This document shows, in pieces, positions 28,016 to 35,878 of a stretch of DNA of 64,000 bases. Each line of letters begins with the position of its first letter. Position 1 is the first letter of the stretch. Both the position numbers and the translations under genes were made by a program. The DNA is taken from NCBI RefSeq assembly GCF_028993555.1, contig NZ_CP118611.1:1482001-1546000 (forward strand). Reading direction: 5' to 3'. Source of the DNA: Ensifer adhaerens (GTDB lineage: Bacteria; Pseudomonadota; Alphaproteobacteria; Rhizobiales; Rhizobiaceae). A model generated the notes under the pieces. It made no database searches and was not told the DNA's origin. It saw only the letters and a list, made by a program, of their open reading frames with translations.

Positions 28016-29545
28016 TTGAGCGGTCTTTCACTTACCGTGCCTCTTCACAGCGACGAGACGATCGCGAGTTACTGCTCGCGTACAGCTGCGGTCAACGGGC
28101 TGCCCAAAGCCGCTGTTTTCGCGTCGCACCTTGGCTTCAGCTTCAGAGGACTTGCCAACGGCAATCGCGCCGACGTCGATACATTCGCAGACGCTGTCGG
28201 GCTGTCGTACGACGAGCTACGGCATGCGCTGATGGTCACCGACGGCACGCGCCTTTGGATCGGTGGCGAATGCGTGCCGCGAACACAGCTTCAAAGGCAA
28301 CGCCTACGCTTCTGTCCACATTGCGTTGTCGAAGACGAGACGATCGGCACCGGCCGTCGCGGCACGCGGGCGTATGCCCGGGTCAACTGGTCAGTCTCCG
28401 CCATCCGCACATGCCTGCTCCATCGAACGAAGCTCGTCACCTCAGAGAAGACGTCCCGTAGCGCAGTCTACGACTTCACCGCCCGTCTGAACTGGGAGCG
28501 TCCGACAATGCAAGCCCACGTCGAGGACGCGGAGGCGCAGGAACCATCCCGGTTAGAACACTATGTCGCCGGCCGGCTTGTGGGCGCTGCCTCCGCCGGT
28601 GCACTTCTGGACGTGATGCCGCTCTATGCTGCGATCAAGACCACCGAGTGGGTCGGAGCCGCCGCCCTATTCGGCACGAAGATCAGCTTTGAGGAAGTCA
28701 CGGATGCACAGTGGCACCAGGCGGGAAAGGCCGGGTTCGATATCATGTGCGAGGGCGAAAGCAGCGTCCGAAGCTTCTTTGCTTCGCTTTGCTCGGACTA
28801 CTTCTCAAACAGAGTGTCGATGCATCCGGCTGCCGTTTTCGGCAAGCTCTATCGGCTTTTGAAGTCGCGTGAAAGTGATCCAGGTTTCGAGTGCGTCCGC
28901 CAAATCTGCCGCGAGGTAGCGGTCACCCAGCTCCCCTACGGTCCGGGCGACGAGGTGTTCGCGCCGGTGTTGGAGCGGAATTGGCATACCGTTGGGACGG
29001 CCGCAAAGGCACACGGACTTGCTGTCCCGGAAGTCCGAACTTTGTTTCGAGCTGGCGGCCTTCTCCCTTCAATCCCTGGCGAGCGCCAGAAGCGCACCCT
29101 TGTGGAAGCGCACATTGCTGACAAGCTGCTTGAGGATGCCAGGAACGCTCTCTCCTTCGGACAGGCAAGGGAGCTCCTTGGCATGAACATCGAGGACTTC
29201 CGAGCGATGATCGATTTGGGATGTCTAAAGCCGCTACTCACTATTCGTGACGGTGGCCACATGATCCCGTACTTCGCGAGAACGGAACTGGGGCGTTTCC
29301 AAAGCGATCTGAGAGACCGTGTGACGATGGAAAGCTTCTCGCCCGGGATGACGAGCATCGGCGATGCCGCTCGAAGGGCAAGGTGCACGGTCAAAGACGT
29401 CATCAAGCTCCTGTTCGACCGCAAACTTCAAAAAGTCGGATTGAACGAACGCGCCCCTGGATTTGCCGGGCTCCTGGTCGATGCCGCCGAAGTTCTCGAA
29501 AGAACTCGAACCTCGATACTCAACGTATTCGATCCAATCGAGTGA
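28016..29545 (+). CDS. tniQ: TniQ-family protein 2 (short form, 509 residues)
   Basis: A second target-selector-type protein, starting at a TTG at 28016 behind TAGGGAGA, 50 bases after the first. The TniQ domain reads SLTVPLHSDETIASYCSRTA, LRFCPHCVVEDE and IRTCLLHRTKLV. The second zinc half has Cys-Leu-Leu-His where the first protein has Cys-Pro-Ile-His. The C-terminal half has helix-turn-helix-like pieces (LSFGQARELLGMNIEDFRAM and SIGDAARRARCTVKDVIKLL). It lacks the extra C-terminal units of protein 1. Two TniQ proteins in one element usually mean two targeting routes, as in type I-B CRISPR-associated Tn7 elements, but no cas gene is visible here. Confidence 0.87.
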   Translation: MSGLSLTVPLHSDETIASYCSRTAAVNGLPKAAVFASHLGFSFRGLANGNRADVDTFADAVGLSYDELRHALMVTDGTRLWIGGECVPRTQLQRQRLRFCPHCVVEDETIGTGRRGTRAYARVNWSVSAIRTCLLHRTKLVTSEKTSRSAVYDFTARLNWERPTMQAHVEDAEAQEPSRLEHYVAGRLVGAASAGALLDVMPLYAAIKTTEWVGAAALFGTKISFEEVTDAQWHQAGKAGFDIMCEGESSVRSFFASLCSDYFSNRVSMHPAAVFGKLYRLLKSRESDPGFECVRQICREVAVTQLPYGPGDEVFAPVLERNWHTVGTAAKAHGLAVPEVRTLFRAGGLLPSIPGERQKRTLVEAHIADKLLEDARNALSFGQARELLGMNIEDFRAMIDLGCLKPLLTIRDGGHMIPYFARTELGRFQSDLRDRVTMESFSPGMTSIGDAARRARCTVKDVIKLLFDRKLQKVGLNERAPGFAGLLVDAAEVLERTRTSILNVFDPIE

Positions 29546-29633
29546 TCGGTTGGCCATGTCAGCGCTCCTTCGATCCGGCCGTATCGGCGTGAAGAACGCA
29601 TAGGCTCCTTCCCGCCAACCGACTATGCGCAGA

Positions 29634-29656
29634 ACCGGGCTTTGCCCGGTTTTTTT
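29634..29656 (+). terminator. Rho-independent terminator after the second tniQ
   Basis: ACCGGGC - TTT - GCCCGGT followed by six T residues forms a classic intrinsic terminator. It ends the transposition operon about 90 bases after the tniQ stop. Confidence 0.85.
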
Positions 29657-29659
29657 GTG

Positions 29660-29799
29660 CCCAGAATTGTCTGTCACACAGCCAACCTGGGCCATTCTTG
29701 AATGCACTTTGGGACAAATTCGATTACTTGAAACCGCATCAGACACAATTAAATCAATAACTTACAAACATTGTCGGCCAAACATGGCTGCTTTTTACA
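29660..29799. repeat. Putative right end of the Tn7-like element
   Basis: This AT-richer segment ends in TTTTTACA, giving the TGT/ACA terminus of Tn7-like elements (TGTAAAAAGCAGCC when read from the outside). Two loose repeats may be transposase-binding sites. One is ATTGTC followed by GCCAAC and TGG (29667-29690 and 29770-29788). The other is ACAA, then ATT, then ACTT and AAAC (29714-29734 and 29747-29769). The next base begins oxidoreductase coding sequence that matches the family from its second or third codon. Confidence 0.55.
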
Positions 29800-30595
29800 A
29801 GTTCTACTTGTCTATGCTCACCCCGAACCCCGCTCGCTCAACGGCGCGCTACGCGATGTCGCCATCAAGGCGCTTGAAGCCGAGGGACACGAGGTTCGCG
29901 TGACCGACCTCTATGCCGATGAATGGAAGTCGGAAATCGACCGGGCGGACTTCCCCGCCCTTACGTCGGATACCCGGTTCAAGCCTAGCCGCGCTTCGAA
30001 GGAGGCCTTCGCCACCGATACGCTGACCGAAGACGTCAAGGCCGAACAGGAAAAGCTGCTATGGGCCGATACCCTGATCCTGCAGTTTCCGCTGTGGTGG
30101 TATTCGATGCCGGCGATCCTCAAGGGCTGGGTCGACCGTGTTTACGCCTACGGCTTCGCCTATGGCGTCGGCGAACATAGCGACAAGTATTGGGGTAAGC
30201 GTTTTGGCGAGGGGACGCTTGCCGGTAAACGCGCCATGCTCGTCGTGACCACCGGTGGCTGGGAGGAGCACTACTCTTCGCGCGGGGTCAACGGGCCGAT
30301 CGACGACCTTCTGTTCCCGATTAACCATGGCATCCTCTTCTATCCAGGCTATGACGTGCTCCCACCCTTTGTCGCCTACCGGGTGGACGGCCTTGATGAT
30401 GCAGGTTTCGACGAGACCGCCGAGCGGCTGCGGCAACGGATGCGCACTCTTGCCACGACAACACCCATTCCCTATCGCCGGCAAAATGGTGGGGATTATG
30501 TGATCCCGAGCCTGCAGCTTCGCCCGGAGCTCAGCACTCCGGACACACGCAGTTTTGCTCTTCACCTGAATGGTGGGCGCGATAGCGCCGCTTAG
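29771..30595 (+). CDS. NAD(P)H-dependent oxidoreductase (flavodoxin fold), N-terminus replaced by transposon end
   Basis: A flavoprotein of the NQO1/MdaB/KefF group that reduces quinones with NAD(P)H. From 29800 the sequence VLLVYAHPEPRSLNGALRDV is canonical; family members normally begin M-K-V-L. TLILQFPLWWYSMPAILKGW and VDRVYAYGFAYGVGEHSDKY are typical flavin and substrate loops. Here the first 9-10 codons (from a TTG at 29771) lie inside the transposon right end, so the native ATG and promoter are lost. The frame remains open into the element, so a fusion protein could still be made. The gene is convergent with xdhC. Confidence 0.85.
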   Translation: MSAKHGCFLQVLLVYAHPEPRSLNGALRDVAIKALEAEGHEVRVTDLYADEWKSEIDRADFPALTSDTRFKPSRASKEAFATDTLTEDVKAEQEKLLWADTLILQFPLWWYSMPAILKGWVDRVYAYGFAYGVGEHSDKYWGKRFGEGTLAGKRAMLVVTTGGWEEHYSSRGVNGPIDDLLFPINHGILFYPGYDVLPPFVAYRVDGLDDAGFDETAERLRQRMRTLATTTPIPYRRQNGGDYVIPSLQLRPELSTPDTRSFALHLNGGRDSAA

Positions 30596-30616
30596 CGTTG
30601 TGGTTGGGCGCCGTCG

Positions 30617-31486
30617 TCAGCGCGAGAGCCTGGCGACGGCCGGCCGGCGCGCCGTATCCGACAGGGCCGGCCGCTCGAAATTCAGCGCCGCGGCCATGAC
30701 TTCGGCGGCGGCAAGTGCTGCAATGACCGCCGGCCGCTTGTCCTTCACCGTCGTGCCACCGATCGGGCAGACGAGCCGGTCGAAGAGTTCCGGCCGGCCG
30801 ATCTCGCGCGACAGCCAGTTCTTGAAGGTCCCGCGTTTCGTCTTCGAGCCAATCATGCCGACATAGGATGCGTCGTCACGCCGAAGCGCTTCCGCCGCGA
30901 TCAGGAAGTCGAGTGCATGGTCGTGGGTGAGGATGACGAACGCGCTGCCGGACGGGGCGTCGCGCACGACGGCCTCGGGCATAGCCGTCAGGCAGGTTTC
31001 GATGCCCGGAATGTCGGCGACAGCCGAAAGCTCGTTCTCGCGGGTATCAACCAGTACTGTGCGCACCGGCACCAGGGACAATGCCATGGCCAGCGCATCG
31101 CCGACATGGCCGGCGCCGAAGACATAGACATGCGGCCGGCTGGCGATTTCGAGGTCGCTGCGTTCAATCAGCATGGCGGCTTTCTCCCGATCGATGCGTG
31201 TGAAGGCGAGCGCCACGCGCCCGCCGCAACACTGGCCAATCTCCGGACCGAGCGGGATTGTCATTGCCTCCGGCGCGTCGCCACGCTTCAGCGCCCGCCG
31301 GCCATGATCGATCGCCATGTATTCGAGCTGCCCGCCCCCGATCGTGCCGAAGAGGCTATCGGGAGCGACGAGCATCCAGGCGTCGGTGTCGCGCGGGGTC
31401 GAGCCCGCAGCACCGGTCACCTCGACGAGCACGCAGTCGCGTTCGCGTCGGAGAAAGTCCCTGATATCCTCGCGGCTCGCCACCAT
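30617..31486 (-). CDS. xdhC: Xanthine dehydrogenase accessory protein XdhC
   Basis: XdhC binds the molybdenum cofactor, promotes its sulfuration and inserts it into xanthine dehydrogenase. The protein has 289 residues. The N-terminal domain shows LVEVTGAAGSTPRDTDAWML and GTIGGGQLEYMAIDHGRRAL. A Rossmann domain follows with HVYVFGAGHVGDALAMALSL (about residues 119-138) and SYVGMIGSKTKRGTFKNWLS. It is the third xdh gene of the minus-strand operon, 15 bases after xdhB. The C-terminal tail ends close to the oxidoreductase gene coming from the other side. Confidence 0.93.
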   Translation of the reverse strand: MVASREDIRDFLRRERDCVLVEVTGAAGSTPRDTDAWMLVAPDSLFGTIGGGQLEYMAIDHGRRALKRGDAPEAMTIPLGPEIGQCCGGRVALAFTRIDREKAAMLIERSDLEIASRPHVYVFGAGHVGDALAMALSLVPVRTVLVDTRENELSAVADIPGIETCLTAMPEAVVRDAPSGSAFVILTHDHALDFLIAAEALRRDDASYVGMIGSKTKRGTFKNWLSREIGRPELFDRLVCPIGGTTVKDKRPAVIAALAAAEVMAAALNFERPALSDTARRPAVARLSR

Positions 31487-31501
31487 GACAATCAGCCCCT
31501 G

Positions 31502-33841
31502 TTATCCTTTCTGCCGCGCGGCCGCCCGTAGCCGCTCGATCGCCATCAGCACCCGTTCCGGCGTTGCCGGTGCATCGAGGCGCGGTGCAATACGATACTC
31601 CGCAACGCTGGCGGCCGCCATCGACAAGGCTTCCAGCACGGAGATGCCGAGCATGAACGGCGGTTCGCCCACCGCCTTCGAGCGGCGGATGGTTTCTTCG
31701 CGGTTGACCGACCATTCGGCAAGCCGGGTGTTGAAGACGCGCGGCCGATCCGACGCAAGCGGGATCTTGTAGGTCGAAGGCGCATGCGTGCGCAGCCGGC
31801 CCTTGGCATCCCACCAGAGCTCTTCCGTCGTCAGCCAGCCCATGCCCTGAACAAAGGCGCCTTCGACCTGACCGAGGTCGAGCGCCGGGTTCAGGGAACG
31901 GCCGACATCGTGCAGGATGTCGGTACGGTCGACCTGATATTCGCCGGTCAACGTGTCGACGCTGACCTCCGAGCAGGAGGCGCCATAGGCGTAGTAGAAG
32001 AACGGACGGCCCCGACCTTCCGCACGGTTCCAGTGGATCTTCGGCGTCTTGTAGAAGCCGGCGGCCGAAAGCTGGATACGGGCGCCATAGGCAATCTTGA
32101 TGAACTCGTTGAAGCTCATGCGCTCGGACCCGATGCGCACCGTGTTCGGTTCGAAGGCGACATCGGTTTCGGCCACGTTCCAGCGCTCGGCAGCAAACTT
32201 GACCAAGCGCGCCTTGATCTGCTGCGCGGCGTTTGCCGCTGCCATGCCGTTGAGGTCGGATCCCGACGACGCTGCCGTCGCCGATGTGTTCGGCACCTTG
32301 CCTGTTGTCGTCGCCGTCACCTTGATCCGGTCGAGGTTGACCTGGAACTCGTCGGCCACCACTTGGGCGACCTTGGTATAGAGCCCCTGCCCCATCTCGG
32401 TGCCGCCGTGGTTCAGATGGATCGAGCCATCGGTATAGACATGCACCAGGGCGCCGGCCTGGTTGTACTCGGTCTTGGTGAAGGAGATGCCGAACTTCAC
32501 CGGCGTCAGCGCGATGCCCCGCTTGACCACGTGGTTTTCGCGATTGAACGCGATTACCGCCTCGCGACGCTTGGCGTAGTCGGCCGAGGTTTCCAGTTCC
32601 TCGATGATCCGGCCGATGATGTTGTCTTCCACGGTCTGGTGATAGGGCGTGAGGTTGCGCCCCTCGCCGCCGTAGAAGTTCAGCTTGCGGATTTCGAGCG
32701 GATCCTTGCCGACGGCATAGGCGATGTCCTCGATCATGCGCTCGCCGCCGACCATCCCTTGAGGGCCGCCGAAGCCGCGAAACGCGGTGTTGGAAACGGT
32801 ATTGGTCTTCAGCGGCCGCGAGCGCAGGCGCACGTTCGGGTAAAAGTAGCAATTGTCGGCGTGGAACAGCGCACGGTCGGTGACCGGGCCGGAGAGATCG
32901 GCCGAGTAACCGCAGCGCGCCGAGAAGACCGCGTCCACCGCCTCGATGCGCCCTTCATCGTCGAAACCGAGCTTGTAGTCCACATGGAAGTCGTGGCGCT
33001 TGCCGGTGGCGCTCATATCGTCGTCACGGTCAGGCCGGACCTTGACCGGGCAGCGGTACTTCTTGGCGGCGACAGCTGCAACGGCTGCGAAAATATTGGC
33101 CTGGGTTTCCTTGCCGCCGAAGCCGCCGCCCATGCGGCGCACGTTGACGGTCACCGCATTCGACGGCACGCCGAGAACGGTCGCAACCATGTGCTGCGTC
33201 TCTGCCGGATGCTGCGTTGAGGAGTAAACCAGAACCTCGTCGTCCTCGCCGGGAATGGCAAAGGAAATCTGCCCTTCCAGATAGAAATGGTCCTGGCCGC
33301 CGATGCGCATCTCGCCCTGGAGAATGTTCTTCGCCTTGGCAAAGCCCGCGTCGATATCACCGCGCTCGAGTTTCAGCGGGTCGATCACCAGCGGATAGTT
33401 GGCGGCCGCCGCTTCGAGCACGTCGGTCACATGCGGCAGGTCACGGTACTCGATCTTGACCTTGGCAGCCGCGCGGCGGGCTGCTTCCCGCGATGTCGCG
33501 ATGACCGCAAAGATCGGCTGGCCGTGGAATTCCACCTTGTCGGTGACAAAGATCGGCTCGTCGTGTTTGTGCGCCGGGCTGATGTCGTTTTCGCCGGGAA
33601 TGTCGGCGGCAGTCAGCACGCCGATCACGCCTTCGCTGCTGTTCACCGCCTCGAAATCGATCGACAGGATATCGGCATGCGCCCGCTGCGACAGGCCGAG
33701 ATAGCCGTGCAGGGTGCCCTGAGGTTCAGGAATGTCGTCGATGTATTCGGCGGTTCCCGAGACATGCTTGTGGCCGGATTCGTGCCGTTCGTTTTCGTGT
33801 ACGCCGCCGCGGATGCGGTCGATGGGCTGCATCACGTTCAT
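31502..33841 (-). CDS. xdhB: Xanthine dehydrogenase molybdopterin-binding subunit
   Basis: The large catalytic subunit, 779 residues. It oxidises hypoxanthine to xanthine and urate at the molybdenum centre. Signatures are GGQDHFYLEGQISFAIPGED (a substrate-channel motif), RRMGGGFGGKETQANIFAAV (cofactor contact), TAFRGFGGPQGMVGGERMIE, and near the end AVGEPPFMLGISVLEALSMA with the catalytic Glu. The start has AAGGGAGGAAGCC upstream. It lies 11 bases after the small subunit gene, so the operon is uraH-xdhA-xdhB-xdhC. Confidence 0.96.
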   Translation of the reverse strand: MNVMQPIDRIRGGVHENERHESGHKHVSGTAEYIDDIPEPQGTLHGYLGLSQRAHADILSIDFEAVNSSEGVIGVLTAADIPGENDISPAHKHDEPIFVTDKVEFHGQPIFAVIATSREAARRAAAKVKIEYRDLPHVTDVLEAAAANYPLVIDPLKLERGDIDAGFAKAKNILQGEMRIGGQDHFYLEGQISFAIPGEDDEVLVYSSTQHPAETQHMVATVLGVPSNAVTVNVRRMGGGFGGKETQANIFAAVAAVAAKKYRCPVKVRPDRDDDMSATGKRHDFHVDYKLGFDDEGRIEAVDAVFSARCGYSADLSGPVTDRALFHADNCYFYPNVRLRSRPLKTNTVSNTAFRGFGGPQGMVGGERMIEDIAYAVGKDPLEIRKLNFYGGEGRNLTPYHQTVEDNIIGRIIEELETSADYAKRREAVIAFNRENHVVKRGIALTPVKFGISFTKTEYNQAGALVHVYTDGSIHLNHGGTEMGQGLYTKVAQVVADEFQVNLDRIKVTATTTGKVPNTSATAASSGSDLNGMAAANAAQQIKARLVKFAAERWNVAETDVAFEPNTVRIGSERMSFNEFIKIAYGARIQLSAAGFYKTPKIHWNRAEGRGRPFFYYAYGASCSEVSVDTLTGEYQVDRTDILHDVGRSLNPALDLGQVEGAFVQGMGWLTTEELWWDAKGRLRTHAPSTYKIPLASDRPRVFNTRLAEWSVNREETIRRSKAVGEPPFMLGISVLEALSMAAASVAEYRIAPRLDAPATPERVLMAIERLRAAARQKG

Positions 33842-33852
33842 GGCTTCCTCCC

Positions 33853-35331
33853 TTAAACCGCGACAGCAATGGTGCGATCGAGACGGATCTGACCGCTCGA
33901 CTGCGTCTCGAGATAGAAGCGGCGCAAGAGATTCTTCGCCACCAATTGACGGTATTCGGCTGAGGCACGCCAGTCGGTCAGCGGCGTGAAATCAGCATCG
34001 AAAGCTTCAATTGCACGCTCGATCGCCTCCTCCTTCCATTCGGCGCCCTTGAGTGCCGCCTCGACATTGGCAGCGCGTTTGGGCGTAGCGGCCATGCCGC
34101 CAAAGGCAATCACGGCGTCGGTCACCCGGCCGGCATCGAAAACGATGTTGAAGCCACCGCAGACGGCAGTGATGTCCTCGTCGAGACGCTTCGTCACCTT
34201 GTAGACGGCAACACGGGCCTTGTCGGAAACGAAGGGAATGCGAACGCTTTCGACGAACTCGCCGGGCTCGCGGTCCTGCTTGCCATAGGCGATGAAGAAA
34301 TCCTCAAGCACGACGGTGCGGCGGCGATCGCCCTTGCGCAACGTGATCGATGCGCCGAGCGCGATCAGTGCCGGCGGCGTATCACCGATCGGCGAACCGT
34401 TGGCGATGTTGCCACCGACGGTGCCCATATTGCGGACCTGCTGGCCGCCGATGCGATCCCAGAGTTCCGTCAGCTGAGGGAAATGCTCGACGATAACAGG
34501 GTAGGCTTCCGCATAGCTGACGCCCGCGCCTAGCACCACACCCTCAGCGTCAACCGTGATGCGCCGCAGCTCCTCGAGATGGGTCAGGTGAATGACCGGC
34601 GAGATGTCGCGCATGAACTTCGTGACCCACAGCCCAACGTCGGTGGAGCCGGCAACGATCGTCGCCTTCGGGTTGGCCTCGAACACAGCAGCAAAATCGT
34701 CGACCGAACCCGGAAGGATGAAGCGCTCCAGTTCGGTGCCGATTTCGACACGGCGGCCATCCTGAAGCGATGCCAATTCCTTGGCTATACGCTCGCGCTC
34801 GACGACCAGCGGATCCCTGCCGACGTCTGCGATCGTCGAGATTGCCTCGGCCGCACGGATGATCGCCGCATAGCCAGTGCAGCGACACAGATTGCCCTGC
34901 AGCGCCTTTTCGATTTCGGCGATCGAGGGCTTCGGGTTTTCCATCCAGAGGCCGTAAAGCGACATAACGAAGCCCGGCGTGCAGAAGCCGCACTGGGAGG
35001 CGTGGGTGTTGACCATCGCCTGTTGCACCGGATGCAGCGGGCCTGCCGGCTGCGCCAGGCTATCGACCGTCACGACGTGACAGCCGTCGAGCGAGCCGAC
35101 GAAACGGATGCAGGCATTGACGGATTCATATTTGAGCTTGCCGTCGAACAGGCGGCCGACAAGCACCGTGCAGGCGCCGCAGTCGCCTTCGGCGCAGCCT
35201 TCCTTGGTGCCCTTGAGGTTGCGGTCGATGCGCAGGAAATCGAGCAGCGTCTGGACCGGCGAAACATCGGCGAGTTCGATGAGGCGATGGTTCAGGATGA
35301 AACGGATGGTGTTGCGGATCTGGATCGTCAT
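33853..35331 (-). CDS. xdhA: Xanthine dehydrogenase FAD and [2Fe-2S] subunit
   Basis: The small subunit, 492 residues, that carries electrons from the molybdenum centre to NAD+. The first [2Fe-2S] site is EGCAEGDCGACTVLVG (about residues 43-58) and the second is SQCGFCTPGFVMSLYG with LCRCTGYAAI (about residues 112-155). The FAD domain shows ATIVAGSTDVGLWVTKF and GGNIANGSPIGDTPPALIAL. GGGAG precedes the ATG. It starts 3 bases after the uraH stop, indicating one operon. Confidence 0.96.
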   Translation of the reverse strand: MTIQIRNTIRFILNHRLIELADVSPVQTLLDFLRIDRNLKGTKEGCAEGDCGACTVLVGRLFDGKLKYESVNACIRFVGSLDGCHVVTVDSLAQPAGPLHPVQQAMVNTHASQCGFCTPGFVMSLYGLWMENPKPSIAEIEKALQGNLCRCTGYAAIIRAAEAISTIADVGRDPLVVERERIAKELASLQDGRRVEIGTELERFILPGSVDDFAAVFEANPKATIVAGSTDVGLWVTKFMRDISPVIHLTHLEELRRITVDAEGVVLGAGVSYAEAYPVIVEHFPQLTELWDRIGGQQVRNMGTVGGNIANGSPIGDTPPALIALGASITLRKGDRRRTVVLEDFFIAYGKQDREPGEFVESVRIPFVSDKARVAVYKVTKRLDEDITAVCGGFNIVFDAGRVTDAVIAFGGMAATPKRAANVEAALKGAEWKEEAIERAIEAFDADFTPLTDWRASAEYRQLVAKNLLRRFYLETQSSGQIRLDRTIAVAV

Positions 35332-35334
35332 TGC

Positions 35335-35706
35335 TCAGCTCCCGCGGTAGGTGGAGTAGCCATAGGGCGAGAGCAGCAGCGGCACATGGTAGTGCGCGCC
35401 CTGGTTATCGATGCCGAAGCGGATCGGGATCACGTCGAGGAACGGGTTCTCGCCGCGCTTGCTTGCGCCGCCGAGATAATCGCCGGCATGGAAATGCAGC
35501 TCGTAGATGCCCGCCTGCATCCGCTCGCCGCTCAAGAGCGGTTCGTCGCAGCGGCCGTCGTCATTGGTCCTGACGGATTTGATGTGCGTCTGGCCTTCGC
35601 CCTCGACCCGGTAGAGCTCGATGCGCAGCCCCTCGGCCGGTTTGCCGCTTGCCGTATCCAGCACGTGCGTCGTCAGACGGCCGGCGTTTCCACCCTGAGA
35701 TTGCAT
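35335..35706 (-). CDS. uraH: 5-hydroxyisourate hydrolase (transthyretin-like)
   Basis: Hydrolyses 5-hydroxyisourate to OHCU, the second step of urate breakdown. The protein has 123 residues. The family ends are clear: [16 protein letters not shown] at the N-terminus with the catalytic His, and [19 protein letters not shown] at the C-terminus, which carries the diagnostic YRGS tetrapeptide. GGAGGAG precedes the ATG at 35706. It is the first gene of the minus-strand xdh operon and is divergent from the allantoinase gene. Confidence 0.97.
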   Translation of the reverse strand: MQSQGGNAGRLTTHVLDTASGKPAEGLRIELYRVEGEGQTHIKSVRTNDDGRCDEPLLSGERMQAGIYELHFHAGDYLGGASKRGENPFLDVIPIRFGIDNQGAHYHVPLLLSPYGYSTYRGS

Positions 35707-35788
35707 GTTGTTCGCTCCTCCCGAAGTCAGCTTTCCACCTCGCAGTATTCCGGCATTCCGGCCCGCTTGGTAGCGAGCGGATCATTCG

Positions 35789-35812
35789 AGACTTTCAAAA
35801 TTTTTGGGGGGA
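35789..35812. promoter_or_regulatory. Shared upstream motif, copy 1
   Basis: AGACTTTCAAA, then a T-rich run, then GGGG lies in the 172-base region between uraH and the allantoinase gene, about 70 bases before the latter's start. Nearly the same string occurs at 43298-43318, upstream of the purine permease gene. It is a candidate binding site or promoter element for a common purine regulator. The regulator is not identified. Confidence 0.45.
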
Positions 35813-35878
35813 ATGGCTCGAGACAAATGCCGCTAGAAATTGGATGCAGAGACGAAAATGTCTGGAGGAGCTGCTTTG

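Larger units (their letters stand above)
21275..29799 (+). mobile_element. Tn7-like transposition module with two TniQ genes and right end
   Basis: The module has tnsA, tnsB, tnsC, an 88-residue gene and two tniQ genes, all on the plus strand, followed by a terminator and an AT-richer segment ending in ACA at 29797-29799. TGT/ACA termini and a gene set of nuclease, DDE transposase, AAA+ regulator and TniQ define Tn7-like elements. The right boundary is placed where the oxidoreductase reading frame regains family similarity, with AGTTC (29800-29804) as the expected 5-base target repeat. The left end was not found, so the true element may begin further left, with the genes at 19595-21147 as cargo, or may have lost its left end next to the IS21-family element. 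Confidence 0.8.

Noticed and set aside
19042..29799. CRISPR array or cas genes linked to the Tn7-like module
   Set aside because: No regularly spaced repeats and no Cas-like frame were seen in the region, so RNA guidance is not supported.
31784..33220. Plus-strand open frame of 478 codons opposite xdhB
   Set aside because: The minus-strand frame is a perfect XdhB; the plus-strand frame is low-complexity Arg/His/Gly-rich shadow sequence.
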